A DNA stretch of 27,053 nucleotides from Oscillospiraceae bacterium. GTDB lineage: Bacteria > Bacillota > Clostridia > Oscillospirales > Ruminococcaceae. The notes beneath the pieces were generated by a model. It searched no databases. It saw only the letters and a program-made list of their open reading frames with translations, and was not told the origin of the DNA. The DNA is taken from contig SFFD01000017.1 in the NCBI GenBank assembly GCA_004556975.1, positions 1 to 27,053 on the forward strand. The letters are read 5' to 3'. The position numbers were made by a program, and so were the translations under genes. Of the stretch, positions 1 through 7,579 are shown in pieces. Every line of letters starts with the position of its first letter. The first letter of the stretch is position 1.

Positions 1-69
1 TTCGGCTGTTTTTGCAAATATTCTCCATCCTTTTTTCGCCCTGCCGTGCGCGCAGTATCCATATATTAA

Positions 70-112
70 AAAAGCGCCCGCCGAAAAGAGAGCATAATCG
101 GCGGGCGCTTTT
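70..112 (-). terminator. Rho-independent terminator of the surface protein gene
   Basis: A 14-bp stem (70-83 with 99-112, core GCGCCCGCCG/CGGCGGGCGC) lies about 50 bases past the stop of the minus-strand gene ending at 165. Read on the minus strand the stem is followed by a run of six T, as in an intrinsic terminator. On the plus strand the flank is a weaker TTTTCATTTTGG. Confidence 0.85.
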
Positions 113-164
113 CATTTTGGGTTATAAGGAGTTTTAGTTATGTCTGTTTGCTGTTTTATTCAGC

Positions 165-1745
165 TTATTTTCTCTTTTTGAGGGCAAGTGCCGCTGCCGC
201 AGCGAAAGAAACGATTGCTGCCGCAGAAACAACGCCGATTACATCGGGAGCACCGGTGTTCGGGTTCTGGCTGCCGGGCTTGCCGGAGGAAGAACCGCTG
301 CCGGAGTTGCTGCCGCCGTTGGACGGAGCTTTTACTTCCTCTGCGCTGAGGATATATTTGCCGAGGGTGGAGCCGGCTTTGCGCTCAATTTCAATTTCAA
401 CCTCGTCATAGAGGTTTACCTTGCCGTAGTCAACTACAAGCTTTGAGTCCTTGCCGTCGATATTGAGGTGGAAGGTTACCTTTTCAGACTCGTTGGTGTT
501 AAGACCGAATTTTTCAAGAAGCTCGCCATAGGTGCAGCCAAGCTTCCAGGTGACGGTGAAGTCGGAAGCGATTGCCTGAGTGCCGTAGAAGGTAAGATAA
601 TAGTTGTCAAAAACCTTTTTGCCGTCAACGGTTTTATAGGCTTCGTCGCTTTCGTTAAGGAAGTTTACGCCGCTCTGGTTGGTTGCAACCTTGTCGATTT
701 CCACGAGCACGGTGGGGTTCTTCGCACTGTTGCCGATGGTAATGCCCTTACCTGCAATGGCGCGGAAGCTTGTGGTGGAAATTACAAACGCTTTGTTGGT
801 GGAAACTTTGTCCTCATAGTAACCCCAATAACCAAAGTCAGCCTTGTTGGTTTCTTCGTTGATGGGGAAAATTTCGCCCTTTGCGTTTGCTTTAAAGTTC
901 TGTGCGTAATATTCAACGGTATCTTTGGAAGCGATTGCTACGTCTGCAACAACGTTGTTTTTAACGCCTGCATATGATTTTCCGTCAGAAGCGCCGGTGG
1001 CTTTTGCCTGGAAAGAACCGATTGCGTAATCAACACCGAAGTTGTTTGCGATTTTAACTTTGATGATATATACGCTCTGGTTGCAGTTTGCGGCATATCT
1101 GCTGGTTTTGCCTTCGGTATTAAGTGCCTTTGCGGCAGCCTTTACCTCAATATAATCGGTACTGGAATTTACGGTTTCAACGGTAACAACAGTCTGCTCG
1201 GTCTTTTCTGCGTTATAGGTGATGCCTTCAAGCTCAGAACCGGATTTGGTAAAGGAAACAACGGGGGTACCCTCTTTAACAACGGTGTACTCGTCGTTTT
1301 CTTCGTCATATGTTACCTCGTTTACAACGGTGGTTACCTTGTCGTAAGATACGGCATTGCCGCTTTTGCTGTCGGTAACGCTGAAGGTAATGTCATCGCT
1401 GAGGGATTTCCATACTTCGTCGTCTGCGGAATGTTTTGCAGGATCATAATCAAGAACCTCTGCGGAAACAATTCCGTTGCTTTCTACTTTAACATTTTTA
1501 TAAGTGCCGGGTTTAAAGATCATTGCAAAATATACAACGCCGCCCATACCGTTGGTATAATAGGTAGCGGTGTTGTCGGTGGTATCCGTCGGAGCGGTCC
1601 ATATGTCTGCGTCTGCAATCTTAATATAGGTACCTGCGGCGCTGGTTATTTCCTCGGTAAGGTCAATAATGTTCATTGCAAAGGCAGAAACGCCCATTGC
1701 AGCTACCATCATAACCGCAAGCACAAGAGCAAGAGCTTTTTTCAT
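165..1745 (-). CDS. Sortase-anchored surface protein (NPNTG motif)
   Basis: 526 residues. A typical signal peptide (MKKALALVLAVMMVAAMGVSAFA) is followed by a long beta-rich region in which I recognise no catalytic domain, then a Gly/Ser/Pro spacer around residues 475-493. The end is a cell wall sorting signal: NPNTG at 494-498, a hydrophobic stretch (GVVSAAAIVSFAAAAALAL) and the tail KKRK. By family knowledge such proteins are exported, cut at the T-G bond by a sortase and linked to peptidoglycan; NPxTG is a variant of LPxTG. No sortase gene is in the window. The start is fixed by GGAGG eight bases upstream of the ATG. It is monocistronic, with a strong terminator behind it. Ligand and role are unknown. 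Confidence 0.85.
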   Translation of the reverse strand: MKKALALVLAVMMVAAMGVSAFAMNIIDLTEEITSAAGTYIKIADADIWTAPTDTTDNTATYYTNGMGGVVYFAMIFKPGTYKNVKVESNGIVSAEVLDYDPAKHSADDEVWKSLSDDITFSVTDSKSGNAVSYDKVTTVVNEVTYDEENDEYTVVKEGTPVVSFTKSGSELEGITYNAEKTEQTVVTVETVNSSTDYIEVKAAAKALNTEGKTSRYAANCNQSVYIIKVKIANNFGVDYAIGSFQAKATGASDGKSYAGVKNNVVADVAIASKDTVEYYAQNFKANAKGEIFPINEETNKADFGYWGYYEDKVSTNKAFVISTTSFRAIAGKGITIGNSAKNPTVLVEIDKVATNQSGVNFLNESDEAYKTVDGKKVFDNYYLTFYGTQAIASDFTVTWKLGCTYGELLEKFGLNTNESEKVTFHLNIDGKDSKLVVDYGKVNLYDEVEIEIERKAGSTLGKYILSAEEVKAPSNGGSNSGSGSSSGKPGSQNPNTGAPDVIGVVSAAAIVSFAAAAALALKKRK

Positions 1746-2024
1746 GTGTTTTTTTCCTCCGTTTTATTTTCAGGAATTTTCTTTACGCAGAAAGCAATGC
1801 GTGCTCTCCGCACGCTTTCTGTTGAGGCAATTTTAACCTTGTGCGACAAATTCAAAAAACAGTTTTTTTGCAAAACCGTCGTTTTTCCCATTTAATTTGC
1901 GCCGTTTCTTTGCGCTTTGTAAAAATCGCTGTCACATAAAGAAAATTTTATGGCAACAGAGGAAACTGTTTTAAACCAAAGGTACTTTTTTCTTTCACCT
2001 TTTCATCATTGGTACAATATGCCG

Positions 2025-2058
2025 GCGGCTCTTGGGAAATAATTTTCCCAAGAGCCGC
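2025..2058. terminator. 15-bp hairpin downstream of sipL; rest of gap 1746-2065 empty
   Basis: A perfect 15-bp stem (2025-2039 with 2044-2058, loop TAAT) starts 8 bases past the sipL stop. It has no clear T-run on the minus strand, so it may be a weak terminator or a 3'-end stability hairpin. The rest of the 320-base gap between the two minus-strand genes is AT-rich with no coding signal. It should hold the promoter of the surface protein gene, but I found no convincing -35/-10 pair; a TAAAAT near the gene is the best -10. Confidence 0.5.
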
Positions 2059-2065
2059 TTTATGA

Positions 2066-3577
2066 TTATTTAGGTATAATAAGCATCATGCGTTCCGCAA
2101 GAGTTTCACCCGAAAGCTCGTTTTCTTCCGCAATTTTTGTGCGGCCTGTTCCGTAGCGTTTGGCAATGTCCCATATATTCTCTCCCTTTTCGGCGTAATA
2201 CAAAATAACCGCCGCCGGGTCTTTCCTGCGCGGCCTATCCTCAAAAGCGTCAAAGGAAACAAGGGCGTTTACTTCGGATATTACATAGACCGTGCCCTCA
2301 ATGAATATTTCCGCCGAAATTTCCGTTCCGCCGTGCCCGTTTGTATAGTCCTCCGAAATAACGGAAGCCGAAAGATTATAGAAAGCCTTTCGGCATTTTC
2401 CTGCCGGAGAAGGCGCCTCTCTCTCCACCGCTTTTTCGTAATATGAAATTCCGCCCTCCGCATTTTTGGCAAAAACGCAGATTTTTACGCCAAAGCATAT
2501 TTTTCCTTCGGAATCGAGCCTTGGTCCCGGAAGCGTTTCAGTCCAGCAGTCTATTATTTCCGTACCGGAATCCGTAAATTCAATGCGTTCGCGTATGTTT
2601 TCGCTGAATTCTGCCGGGAATGTTCCGCTTATTACCTCTGCAGGGGCGCTTTCGGCATTGCTTTCGTACTTTTCAGAGAACATATCCGTAACAAGCTGCG
2701 CCGCACTCTGACGGTATACTCTTGCAAAAGCGCCGACACGCACCTTTATTTTCACCGTGCTGCCGTCCTCATTCGGCGTAATTTCGGGGAAATCCGCGCA
2801 GAGCCGCACATCGCAGGTGTCATCGCCTGAAATTCCGGGAGCGTCTATAATTCTGCTTACGGGGAAATCAAAGCACGAGGTTAAATACTCCTCCGGCGCA
2901 GAAAGGTCTTCCCGCTCCGGGGTCCAAAGCATTTTTACCCTTACGCTGCCCTTTACCGCTACCTTATCCTGAATTACATGACATTCCTCCGCCTTGGCGG
3001 AGGCGCTGCTGCGAATAATTCTTCCTATGGGCGGCTTGCCGTAGCCCGTTTCCTGCTCTTCCTCAAGAGTAAAGCTTTTATAATATTCCCCCGCTATCAC
3101 AGTTACGTTTTCGGAACAGCTTTTGCAAACTGCCCCCGCGCCCTCTGCCATGCTTATAAAATCCCGCGGCTGCGCCGTAACGGTGCGCAGGGTAAGCTCC
3201 AGGCTTGTGTGAACGTCAATGCGCCTTTTGTTCACTGCCCGGCAGCTTACCTCTCCGGTCACAGCTTCCGCTTCTGCGGCGGCAACGCCGCCCTCGCCTA
3301 CAAAAGTATGGCTAAAGGGCTGAATTTGCCCGCAAAAGCAGAATTCGCCTTCTTCCGAAACATAGTTTACTTCTATACTGACGTTTCCTGAAACCGTTTC
3401 TCCGGATTCATCCGACAAAACGGGCGCCGGCAAGGCCCTTGCGGAATACCGCAATATCTTCATAACGTCGGGGTAATAATCCGGCAGTATCATTGAACAT
3501 TCAACCGGAAGAACAGCCTTTTTTTCCTCGGGAGTGCCGCAGCACACAATGCTGCATTTTGTTATGTCAAGCTCCAT
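2066..3577 (-). CDS. sipL: SipL-like spore coat morphogenesis protein (SPOCS + LysM)
   Basis: 503 residues from the ATG at 3577, chosen because AAGGAGAGG sits just upstream. A longer in-frame reading to 3757 has no ribosome site and would run through a candidate promoter. The N-terminus begins MELDITKCSIVCC and the body matches the DUF3794/SPOCS repeat type (for example VECSMILPDYYPDVMKIL). The last ~48 residues form a LysM domain (YYAEKGENIWDIAKRYG ... LIIPK). In Clostridioides difficile, SipL (about 519 residues, same layout) binds the coat ATPase SpoIVA through its LysM domain in the mother cell. The length and domain order fit. This gene argues for an endospore former. Confidence 0.85.
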   Translation of the reverse strand: MELDITKCSIVCCGTPEEKKAVLPVECSMILPDYYPDVMKILRYSARALPAPVLSDESGETVSGNVSIEVNYVSEEGEFCFCGQIQPFSHTFVGEGGVAAAEAEAVTGEVSCRAVNKRRIDVHTSLELTLRTVTAQPRDFISMAEGAGAVCKSCSENVTVIAGEYYKSFTLEEEQETGYGKPPIGRIIRSSASAKAEECHVIQDKVAVKGSVRVKMLWTPEREDLSAPEEYLTSCFDFPVSRIIDAPGISGDDTCDVRLCADFPEITPNEDGSTVKIKVRVGAFARVYRQSAAQLVTDMFSEKYESNAESAPAEVISGTFPAEFSENIRERIEFTDSGTEIIDCWTETLPGPRLDSEGKICFGVKICVFAKNAEGGISYYEKAVEREAPSPAGKCRKAFYNLSASVISEDYTNGHGGTEISAEIFIEGTVYVISEVNALVSFDAFEDRPRRKDPAAVILYYAEKGENIWDIAKRYGTGRTKIAEENELSGETLAERMMLIIPK

Positions 3578-3609
3578 AAAAATTCCTCTCCTTTTGGTTT
3601 TTCTTGTGC

Positions 3610-3638
3610 ATACTATGCAGGCGGCTTTGGTTTTATTC
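3610..3638 (-). promoter_or_regulatory. Possible sigma-E-type promoter of sipL
   Basis: On the minus strand GAATAAA (3632-3638) and CATAGTAT (3610-3617) are 14 bases apart. This resembles the sporulation sigma-E pattern (ATA-containing -35, CATACAAT-like -10, 6 of 8 matches). Transcription would start about 25 bases before the sipL ATG. The -10 lies inside the palindrome TGCATACTATGCA (3607-3619). sipL is known to be mother-cell expressed, so the fit is sensible, but the match is imperfect. Confidence 0.35.
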
Positions 3639-3817
3639 CTTGTGGAACTTTTTCGGAGATGGCGGCTACCCATTCCCTCATCACCCTGCATAAATTCCCC
3701 GCTCAATTTTTGTGCACCATGCCGAATTTTCAAAAAAATCGCAAAAACGTGTTGCATTTTTGCGATTTTTTGCTACCGCTTGTTTTGATTACAAAAATAT
3801 TTTCTTTATTCCGTAAA

Positions 3818-3846
3818 TTGACAAATATCAAATATTGCTGTAAGAT
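3818..3846 (+). promoter_or_regulatory. Sigma-A promoter of the lipoprotein gene, with ~120-base leader
   Basis: TTGACA (3818-3823) and TAAGAT (3841-3846) are separated by 17 bases. The leader up to the ATG at 3975 is AT-rich and contains a small hairpin at 3923-3945 (AATTAACCG/CGGTTTAATT with one bulged T, loop TCAT). I see no recognisable riboswitch in it. The rest of the 3578-3974 gap holds the sipL promoter region and nothing else I can support. Confidence 0.65.
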
Positions 3847-3974
3847 ATATTTGAGACAAACGAAGTAAATAAAATTCTAAAGATTCTTTTTTTTGTGATG
3901 TAACACTTGTCTTAAATTCTTCAATTAACCGTCATCGGTTTAATTTAACAAAATACAACAAATAGAAGGTTTTT

Positions 3975-4841
3975 ATGAAAAGGCTAATTTTATTCCTCAT
4001 CGTTTTTGCTCTGTGTCTGTTTTGCGGATGCACAACATCAAACAATGAAGAAAAACAGCAAAACAGTATATCGGAAAGTATAAGTGAGGTTGAAAGCTCT
4101 CTTTCATCGGCAAGTATTTACGAAAGTTCTGTCTCTTCCGAACCCGGCTCTGCCGTTCAGTCGGAATCCTCCTCTGCTCCGCCACAATCCTCTGCTTCAT
4201 CTGCGCCTCCGTCTTCCGCTTCATCATCGGCTAAACCGCCCGCCTCGTCTTCTTCCTCCTCTAAACCCTCGCAAAAAAATATAAAAGCCCCGAATGATTA
4301 CTATGTCTCCCTCGACTATTATCTCGATTCCGGATTTTATGGCAACAGAGAAAACGCGGAGCTTCTTTCCGGAACAACGGTTGATACAGCGCGCATTATT
4401 CCTGTTTATTCAATGAAATCGAGCTATGACCTTATGCGCGAGCAGTCTGAAGTCGATGCATTTCTTCAGGATTACGACAACGGAGTATCCATTTCCGATA
4501 TGTGCGAGCAAAGTGGTACTTATTATGCCGCTCTTTCCGACGGAAACACAGCCTATCTCGAACTGAAAAACGGCGTTCTCCGCGTATCGGCGGTTGGCGG
4601 TAGTCCCTTCAAATTCGACTTCCCGTCCAAAGTTTCCAACTATGACGGAAACGCCACAAGCGCCAAGTACCTTTTGATAACCCGCCTGCTTCGCGGAATA
4701 CTCGTTTCCGACGGCAGCAGCGAATCCTTTATCGTTCTTGAATCCCTTGATCCGTTCGATAAAAAGTTCAAGACGAATACGCTGTACCCAATTTCCGATA
4801 TAGTCGAATTTATCCGAAATAATAAAGATTACGGTTTCTGA
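3975..4841 (+). CDS. Lipoprotein with Ser/Pro-rich linker
   Basis: 288 residues. The N-terminus MKRLILFLIVFALCLFCGC is a lipoprotein signal with the lipobox LFCGC, so the protein should be lipid-anchored on the outer face of the membrane. Residues ~25-100 are a low-complexity Ser/Ala/Pro linker (runs such as SSAPPSSASSSAKPPASSSS). The C-terminal ~185 residues form a folded domain that I do not recognise. AGAAGG precedes the ATG. The gene stands alone between its own promoter (3818-3846) and a strong terminator. Function unknown; the tether suggests a domain held away from the membrane, reaching into or through the cell wall. Confidence 0.8.
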   Translation: MKRLILFLIVFALCLFCGCTTSNNEEKQQNSISESISEVESSLSSASIYESSVSSEPGSAVQSESSSAPPQSSASSAPPSSASSSAKPPASSSSSSKPSQKNIKAPNDYYVSLDYYLDSGFYGNRENAELLSGTTVDTARIIPVYSMKSSYDLMREQSEVDAFLQDYDNGVSISDMCEQSGTYYAALSDGNTAYLELKNGVLRVSAVGGSPFKFDFPSKVSNYDGNATSAKYLLITRLLRGILVSDGSSESFIVLESLDPFDKKFKTNTLYPISDIVEFIRNNKDYGF

Positions 4842-4865
4842 TTTGCTCCTTTTAAATTATATTGC

Positions 4866-4907
4866 GGAAGCACCCTCTGCCGGATGGCAGAGGGTGCTTC
4901 CTTTTTT
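4866..4907 (+). terminator. Rho-independent terminator of the lipoprotein gene
   Basis: A perfect 16-bp stem (4866-4881 with 4886-4901, loop GGAT) is followed by six T at 4902-4907 on the plus strand. It sits between convergent genes and has no T-run in the minus direction, so it serves the plus-strand gene. Confidence 0.9.
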
Positions 4908-4919
4908 GCTATAAAATTT

Positions 4920-5399
4920 TCATATGTTTGTCGTGTACATAAAGATTCCGCTGTCGGTAAAATCTATAACGCCATAGCTCGGCGCGCCGCTGCGCGGGCG
5001 CGAGCAGCTGCCCGGATTCATTATATAAAGCTCACCCGAACGTTCCACAAGCGGCAGGTGCGTGTGCCCGAAAAGCAGTATGTCCGCGGCGTGTTTATGC
5101 GCTTCTTCGACTATTTGCTCCGTGCCGCCCTTCACCCCATAGAGATAGCCGTGGGTGAAAAAAATGCGTTTTCCCGCAAAATCTGCAATATCATAGTCCG
5201 GCGCTTCGCTTGCATAGTCGCAGTTTCCGCGAACGAATAAAATTTTCTTTTCAGGATAAATATACCGCAGATATTCGAGTTCCCGTTCGCCGTCGCCAAG
5301 GTGTATAAAAAGCTCGGCGTTTTCGCGGTGGCGCTCCATAATGCGCTCCAGCACATCATAATCGCCGTGACTGTCTGAAAAAACCACTGCCCGCGGCAC
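4920..5399 (-). CDS. YfcE/MJ0936-type metallophosphoesterase
   Basis: About 159 residues from a GTG start. The calcineurin-like phosphoesterase motifs appear in order: FSDSHGD near residue 8, HLGDGE, RGNCD, FTHG, GHTHLP and NPGS. Together these give the two-metal centre of small YfcE-type phosphodiesterases, which are cytoplasmic and about 155-185 residues long; the physiological substrate is usually unknown. I chose the GTG at 5397-5399 because AAAGGGGG precedes it at good spacing. The upstream ATG at 5492 would lie before the predicted transcription start of the promoter at 5451-5479. The gene is alone, divergent from the 5519-6602 cluster. Confidence 0.85.
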   Translation of the reverse strand: MPRAVVFSDSHGDYDVLERIMERHRENAELFIHLGDGERELEYLRYIYPEKKILFVRGNCDYASEAPDYDIADFAGKRIFFTHGYLYGVKGGTEQIVEEAHKHAADILLFGHTHLPLVERSGELYIMNPGSCSRPRSGAPSYGVIDFTDSGIFMYTTNI

Positions 5400-5450
5400 T
5401 GCACCGCACCCCCTTTCCGGAATATCGGAAAAATCCGTTTCATATGAATT

Positions 5451-5479
5451 ATTATATTCCGTTTTTGCGCATTGCACAA
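5451..5479 (-). promoter_or_regulatory. Sigma-A promoter of the phosphoesterase gene
   Basis: On the minus strand TTGTGC (5474-5479) and a perfect TATAAT (5451-5456) are 17 bases apart. Transcription would begin near 5444, about 45 bases before the GTG start. This promoter excludes the longer reading that starts at 5492. Confidence 0.7.
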
Positions 5480-5518
5480 GGCGGAAAAACATTTTATGTT
5501 ACGAAAGGCGGAATTTTT

Positions 5519-5755
5519 ATGAATATGAATCTCACTCCACAGCAACAGCAGGAGCTGATAAACGCCGCAAGCCGACAGCTTGGCATAAGCCGCGAGCAAA
5601 TTATTGCCATGCTTCAAAACGGCAAAGCCGAAAGCCTTGCAAGCAAGGCCGGATTTCCCATTCAGCAATATATTAACAATCCTGTCGCCATTGAACGCCT
5701 GCTTTCAGACCCCGCCGCCCAAGCGGTAATCAAAAAGCTGATGGGGGGCGGCTGA
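5519..5755 (+). CDS. Small helical protein of unknown function (cluster gene 1)
   Basis: 78 residues from the ATG at 5519, which has AAAGGCGG seven bases upstream; the in-frame ATG further up has no ribosome site. The sequence begins MNMNLTPQQQQELINAASRQ and is predicted by eye to be all helix, Gln-rich at the start, ending KKLMGGG. There is no signal peptide or membrane segment. It is the first of three closely packed genes: the next ATG is one base after its stop. I do not recognise a family. Resemblance to the next gene (helical, with NPxAxxxIxxLMG-like phrases such as SDPAAQAVIKKLMG here and NPQAQDSIRQLMG there) suggests a shared short motif. Confidence 0.7.
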   Translation: MNMNLTPQQQQELINAASRQLGISREQIIAMLQNGKAESLASKAGFPIQQYINNPVAIERLLSDPAAQAVIKKLMGGG

Positions 5756-5756
5756 T

Positions 5757-6152
5757 ATGCCGGATTTGAGCGAACAGCTCTCTTCAATTTTACAAAATCC
5801 CCAGGCTCAGGACAGCATTCGCCAGCTTATGGGCGTGCTTGGGCAGCCGGCACAAAATTCTCAACCGCAGCAAAGTAGCCCGCCTTCGTTTGATTTTTCG
5901 GCGCTTTTAAATAATATTAACCAGCCGCCGCCGTCTTCAAATGCCGAATCTTCCGGCCTTGACATAAATACCCTGATGAAAATTCAAAAGATTTTTTCCA
6001 AAATGAATTGCGATGACAAAAATATTTGCCTTATTCGCGCATTGCGGCCTTATCTTAAAGACCCAAAGAAGGCGGATGACGCCATAAATATGCTGCGGCT
6101 TTTAAGCGTACTTCCGGCTCTTAAGGATTGCGGCATTTTCGGGAGGGGGTAA
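5757..6152 (+). CDS. Helical protein of unknown function (cluster gene 2)
   Basis: 131 residues. The N-terminus carries NPQAQDSIRQLMGVLG, similar to the end of the preceding protein. The middle (~residues 35-65) is a Gln/Pro/Ser-rich, probably disordered linker. The C-terminal ~65 residues look helical (MKIQKIFSKMNCDDKNICL and on to RALRPYLKDPKKADD). No signal peptide, no membrane segment, no catalytic motif seen. It is translationally coupled to gene 1 (one base between stop and ATG, GGGGGCGG upstream) and runs into gene 3 with a 3-base gap. Function unknown; the coupling suggests the three products work in one complex or pathway. Confidence 0.7.
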   Translation: MPDLSEQLSSILQNPQAQDSIRQLMGVLGQPAQNSQPQQSSPPSFDFSALLNNINQPPPSSNAESSGLDINTLMKIQKIFSKMNCDDKNICLIRALRPYLKDPKKADDAINMLRLLSVLPALKDCGIFGRG

Positions 6153-6155
6153 CTT

Positions 6156-6602
6156 TTGAAATGGTATCACAACGATTATTCACAGGAGGCGCTTGAGGAA
6201 ATGCAGAGGGAAGCCGAACAGCGGGTTCGCGAAAGCCGCGAGCGCGCCCGCCTTATTTCAGGCACAGCATTTCCGCAGGAATCGGCGCTGCCGCAGAACA
6301 AATCGCAGGAGCATGCCGCCTCTTTCAGGCAAAACGCCAATTTTAATTCCGGCGGCTTTTCCGCACAGCAGCAACATCCTGTGCCGTCTCATCAGGGCGG
6401 AGCTTTTTTGCAGAATTCTCCTGCCGCTCCGCCGTCATTACAGCAGGGCGGAGCCTTTCCGCAAAGCCCCTTTTCGGCACTTTCTGAAATGCTTGGCGGC
6501 TTTGGCAGTGATAAGCTAATAATTCTTGCGGTGCTTTGGCTTCTTTGGAACGAGCATGCCGATGCAAAGCTGCTGCTGGCTCTTATTTATATAATGCTGT
6601 AA
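6156..6602 (+). CDS. Protein with disordered middle and hydrophobic C-terminus (cluster gene 3)
   Basis: 148 residues from a TTG at 6156, supported by GGGAGGGGG a few bases upstream; the first in-frame ATG is deeper in the gene with no ribosome site. The N-terminal ~35 residues (SQEALEEMQREAEQRVRESR) are charged helix, probably a coiled coil. Residues ~40-110 are Gln/Pro/Gly-rich with QQGGAF and HQGGAF repeats. The end is hydrophobic (LIILAVLWLLWNE, then LLLALIYIML), suitable for one membrane segment or a re-entrant pair. This would make it the membrane anchor of the three-gene cluster. Family not recognised. Confidence 0.65.
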   Translation: MKWYHNDYSQEALEEMQREAEQRVRESRERARLISGTAFPQESALPQNKSQEHAASFRQNANFNSGGFSAQQQHPVPSHQGGAFLQNSPAAPPSLQQGGAFPQSPFSALSEMLGGFGSDKLIILAVLWLLWNEHADAKLLLALIYIML

Positions 6603-6662
6603 AAAATTCCGCCGCTTTTCTGCCAAAAGGCAATCTTTTTGCCAAATTCGTATTTTTAAAGC

Positions 6663-6703
6663 AAACAGCGTCCCGTGCTTATTAAGGCAGGGAACGCTGT
6701 TTT
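6663..6703. terminator. Imperfect bidirectional terminator
   Basis: AACAGCG (from 6664) pairs with CGCTGTT, with a bulge and a further CCC/GGG pairing, around an AT-rich loop. Flanks give TTTT on the plus strand and GCTTT on the minus strand. It sits between the convergent genes ending at 6602 and 6707. Confidence 0.55.
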
Positions 6704-6706
6704 ACT

Positions 6707-7429
6707 TTATTCGCCGAAAAAGAACGAATCGCATATATTTTCTTTGCCGAAAATTGCCGCGGCGCCGCGGTACATTGCCTTGGCATGAATTCTGTCATGC
6801 CATATAAAGCGGCGCAGAACCTTATAAAGGCTCCACTCCTCATCATAGCTGCCGATGCGCACCGAATTTTTCAGAAAATCCGGCTGCCGTTCAAGCGCGG
6901 CAAAGCCTTTTTCTCTGCATGATAAAATATCCGGTCCATTTTCCGCGTCAATTCCCGCTTCACCGAAATAATAGCTGTTTACGTTCATGGTATGGGCGTA
7001 CATTTCCTCCGCTGTCTGCGGAACTTTACCGTAAAATGCGGTGCGTCTTTGCACAAGTTCTATGCTTTTATCCGGAACGGAATCATACAGCCTTTGAAAA
7101 TCCCGCGCCGATTTCAGCGCAAGAGCTTTTTGCCTTTCATATTCCTCAAGTGAAAGCGGCTGCCGTTCCGTATCAAAAATCACGTCGGAATCGGCGTCCT
7201 CTGTATTAAGCGTGCTTTCCTTTTTGAGCACGGCGAGCACCGTACATTCGTGCTCAAAATTTTCCGGCGGTTTTTTGCCTGTTTTCCAGTGCTCAAAGCG
7301 TGCAGACTCCGCCGGAAGCTTTGCAAAAGCTTCTTCTGCCGTTTTTCCCCGGGAAAAGGCCCCGGGCAGATTCTGTAAATATACAAGGCAACCTTTTTCG
7401 TTATATTCCAAAACCGCTTCAAGGTTCAT
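6707..7429 (-). CDS. HicB-like domain fused to DinB-like domain
   Basis: 240 residues from the ATG at 7429, with GGAG upstream; a start 14 codons further up has no ribosome site. Residues 1-~55 resemble the HicB antitoxin fold (EYNEKGCLVYLQNLPGAFSR then KTAEEAFAKL, compare the HicB pattern PDLPG...GdTleEA). After a linker, residues ~95-240 look like a DinB-type four-helix bundle: a His in YAHTMNVNSYYFGE and a second pair in RRFIWHDRIHAKAMYRGA, where DinB proteins place their metal-binding histidines. DinB-like proteins are often metal-dependent thiol transferases, but many are uncharacterised. No HicA toxin gene is adjacent. Domain calls are by eye; substrate unknown. Confidence 0.65.
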   Translation of the reverse strand: MNLEAVLEYNEKGCLVYLQNLPGAFSRGKTAEEAFAKLPAESARFEHWKTGKKPPENFEHECTVLAVLKKESTLNTEDADSDVIFDTERQPLSLEEYERQKALALKSARDFQRLYDSVPDKSIELVQRRTAFYGKVPQTAEEMYAHTMNVNSYYFGEAGIDAENGPDILSCREKGFAALERQPDFLKNSVRIGSYDEEWSLYKVLRRFIWHDRIHAKAMYRGAAAIFGKENICDSFFFGE

Positions 7430-7508
7430 GTTATCAGCTCCGTTTCTGTGCTCATTATAGCATTCATTCACGGCTTTTTAAAGCTTTTTTAAGTTTTTCC
7501 TCGTTTTA

Positions 7509-7537
7509 TTGACAGTTATCGCCGCTGTGCATATAAT
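7509..7537 (+). promoter_or_regulatory. Perfect consensus sigma-A promoter of the PAP2 gene
   Basis: TTGACA (7509-7514) and TATAAT (7532-7537) with a 17-base spacer, both hexamers exact. The ATG is at 7580, giving a ~35-base leader with GGAGG. This should be a strong, housekeeping promoter. Confidence 0.9.
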
Positions 7538-7579
7538 AGCAGATAGTAACAGCAGTATTTGCTATGGAGGATTTTTAAA

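Noticed and set aside
3607..3619. Palindrome TGCATACTATGCA as an operator
   Set aside because: It coincides with a possible sigma-E -10; one short palindrome with no second copy does not support an operator.
5400..5492. Longer phosphoesterase reading from the ATG at 5492
   Set aside because: The promoter at 5451-5479 would lie inside it and there is no ribosome site; the extra 31 residues do not belong to the fold.
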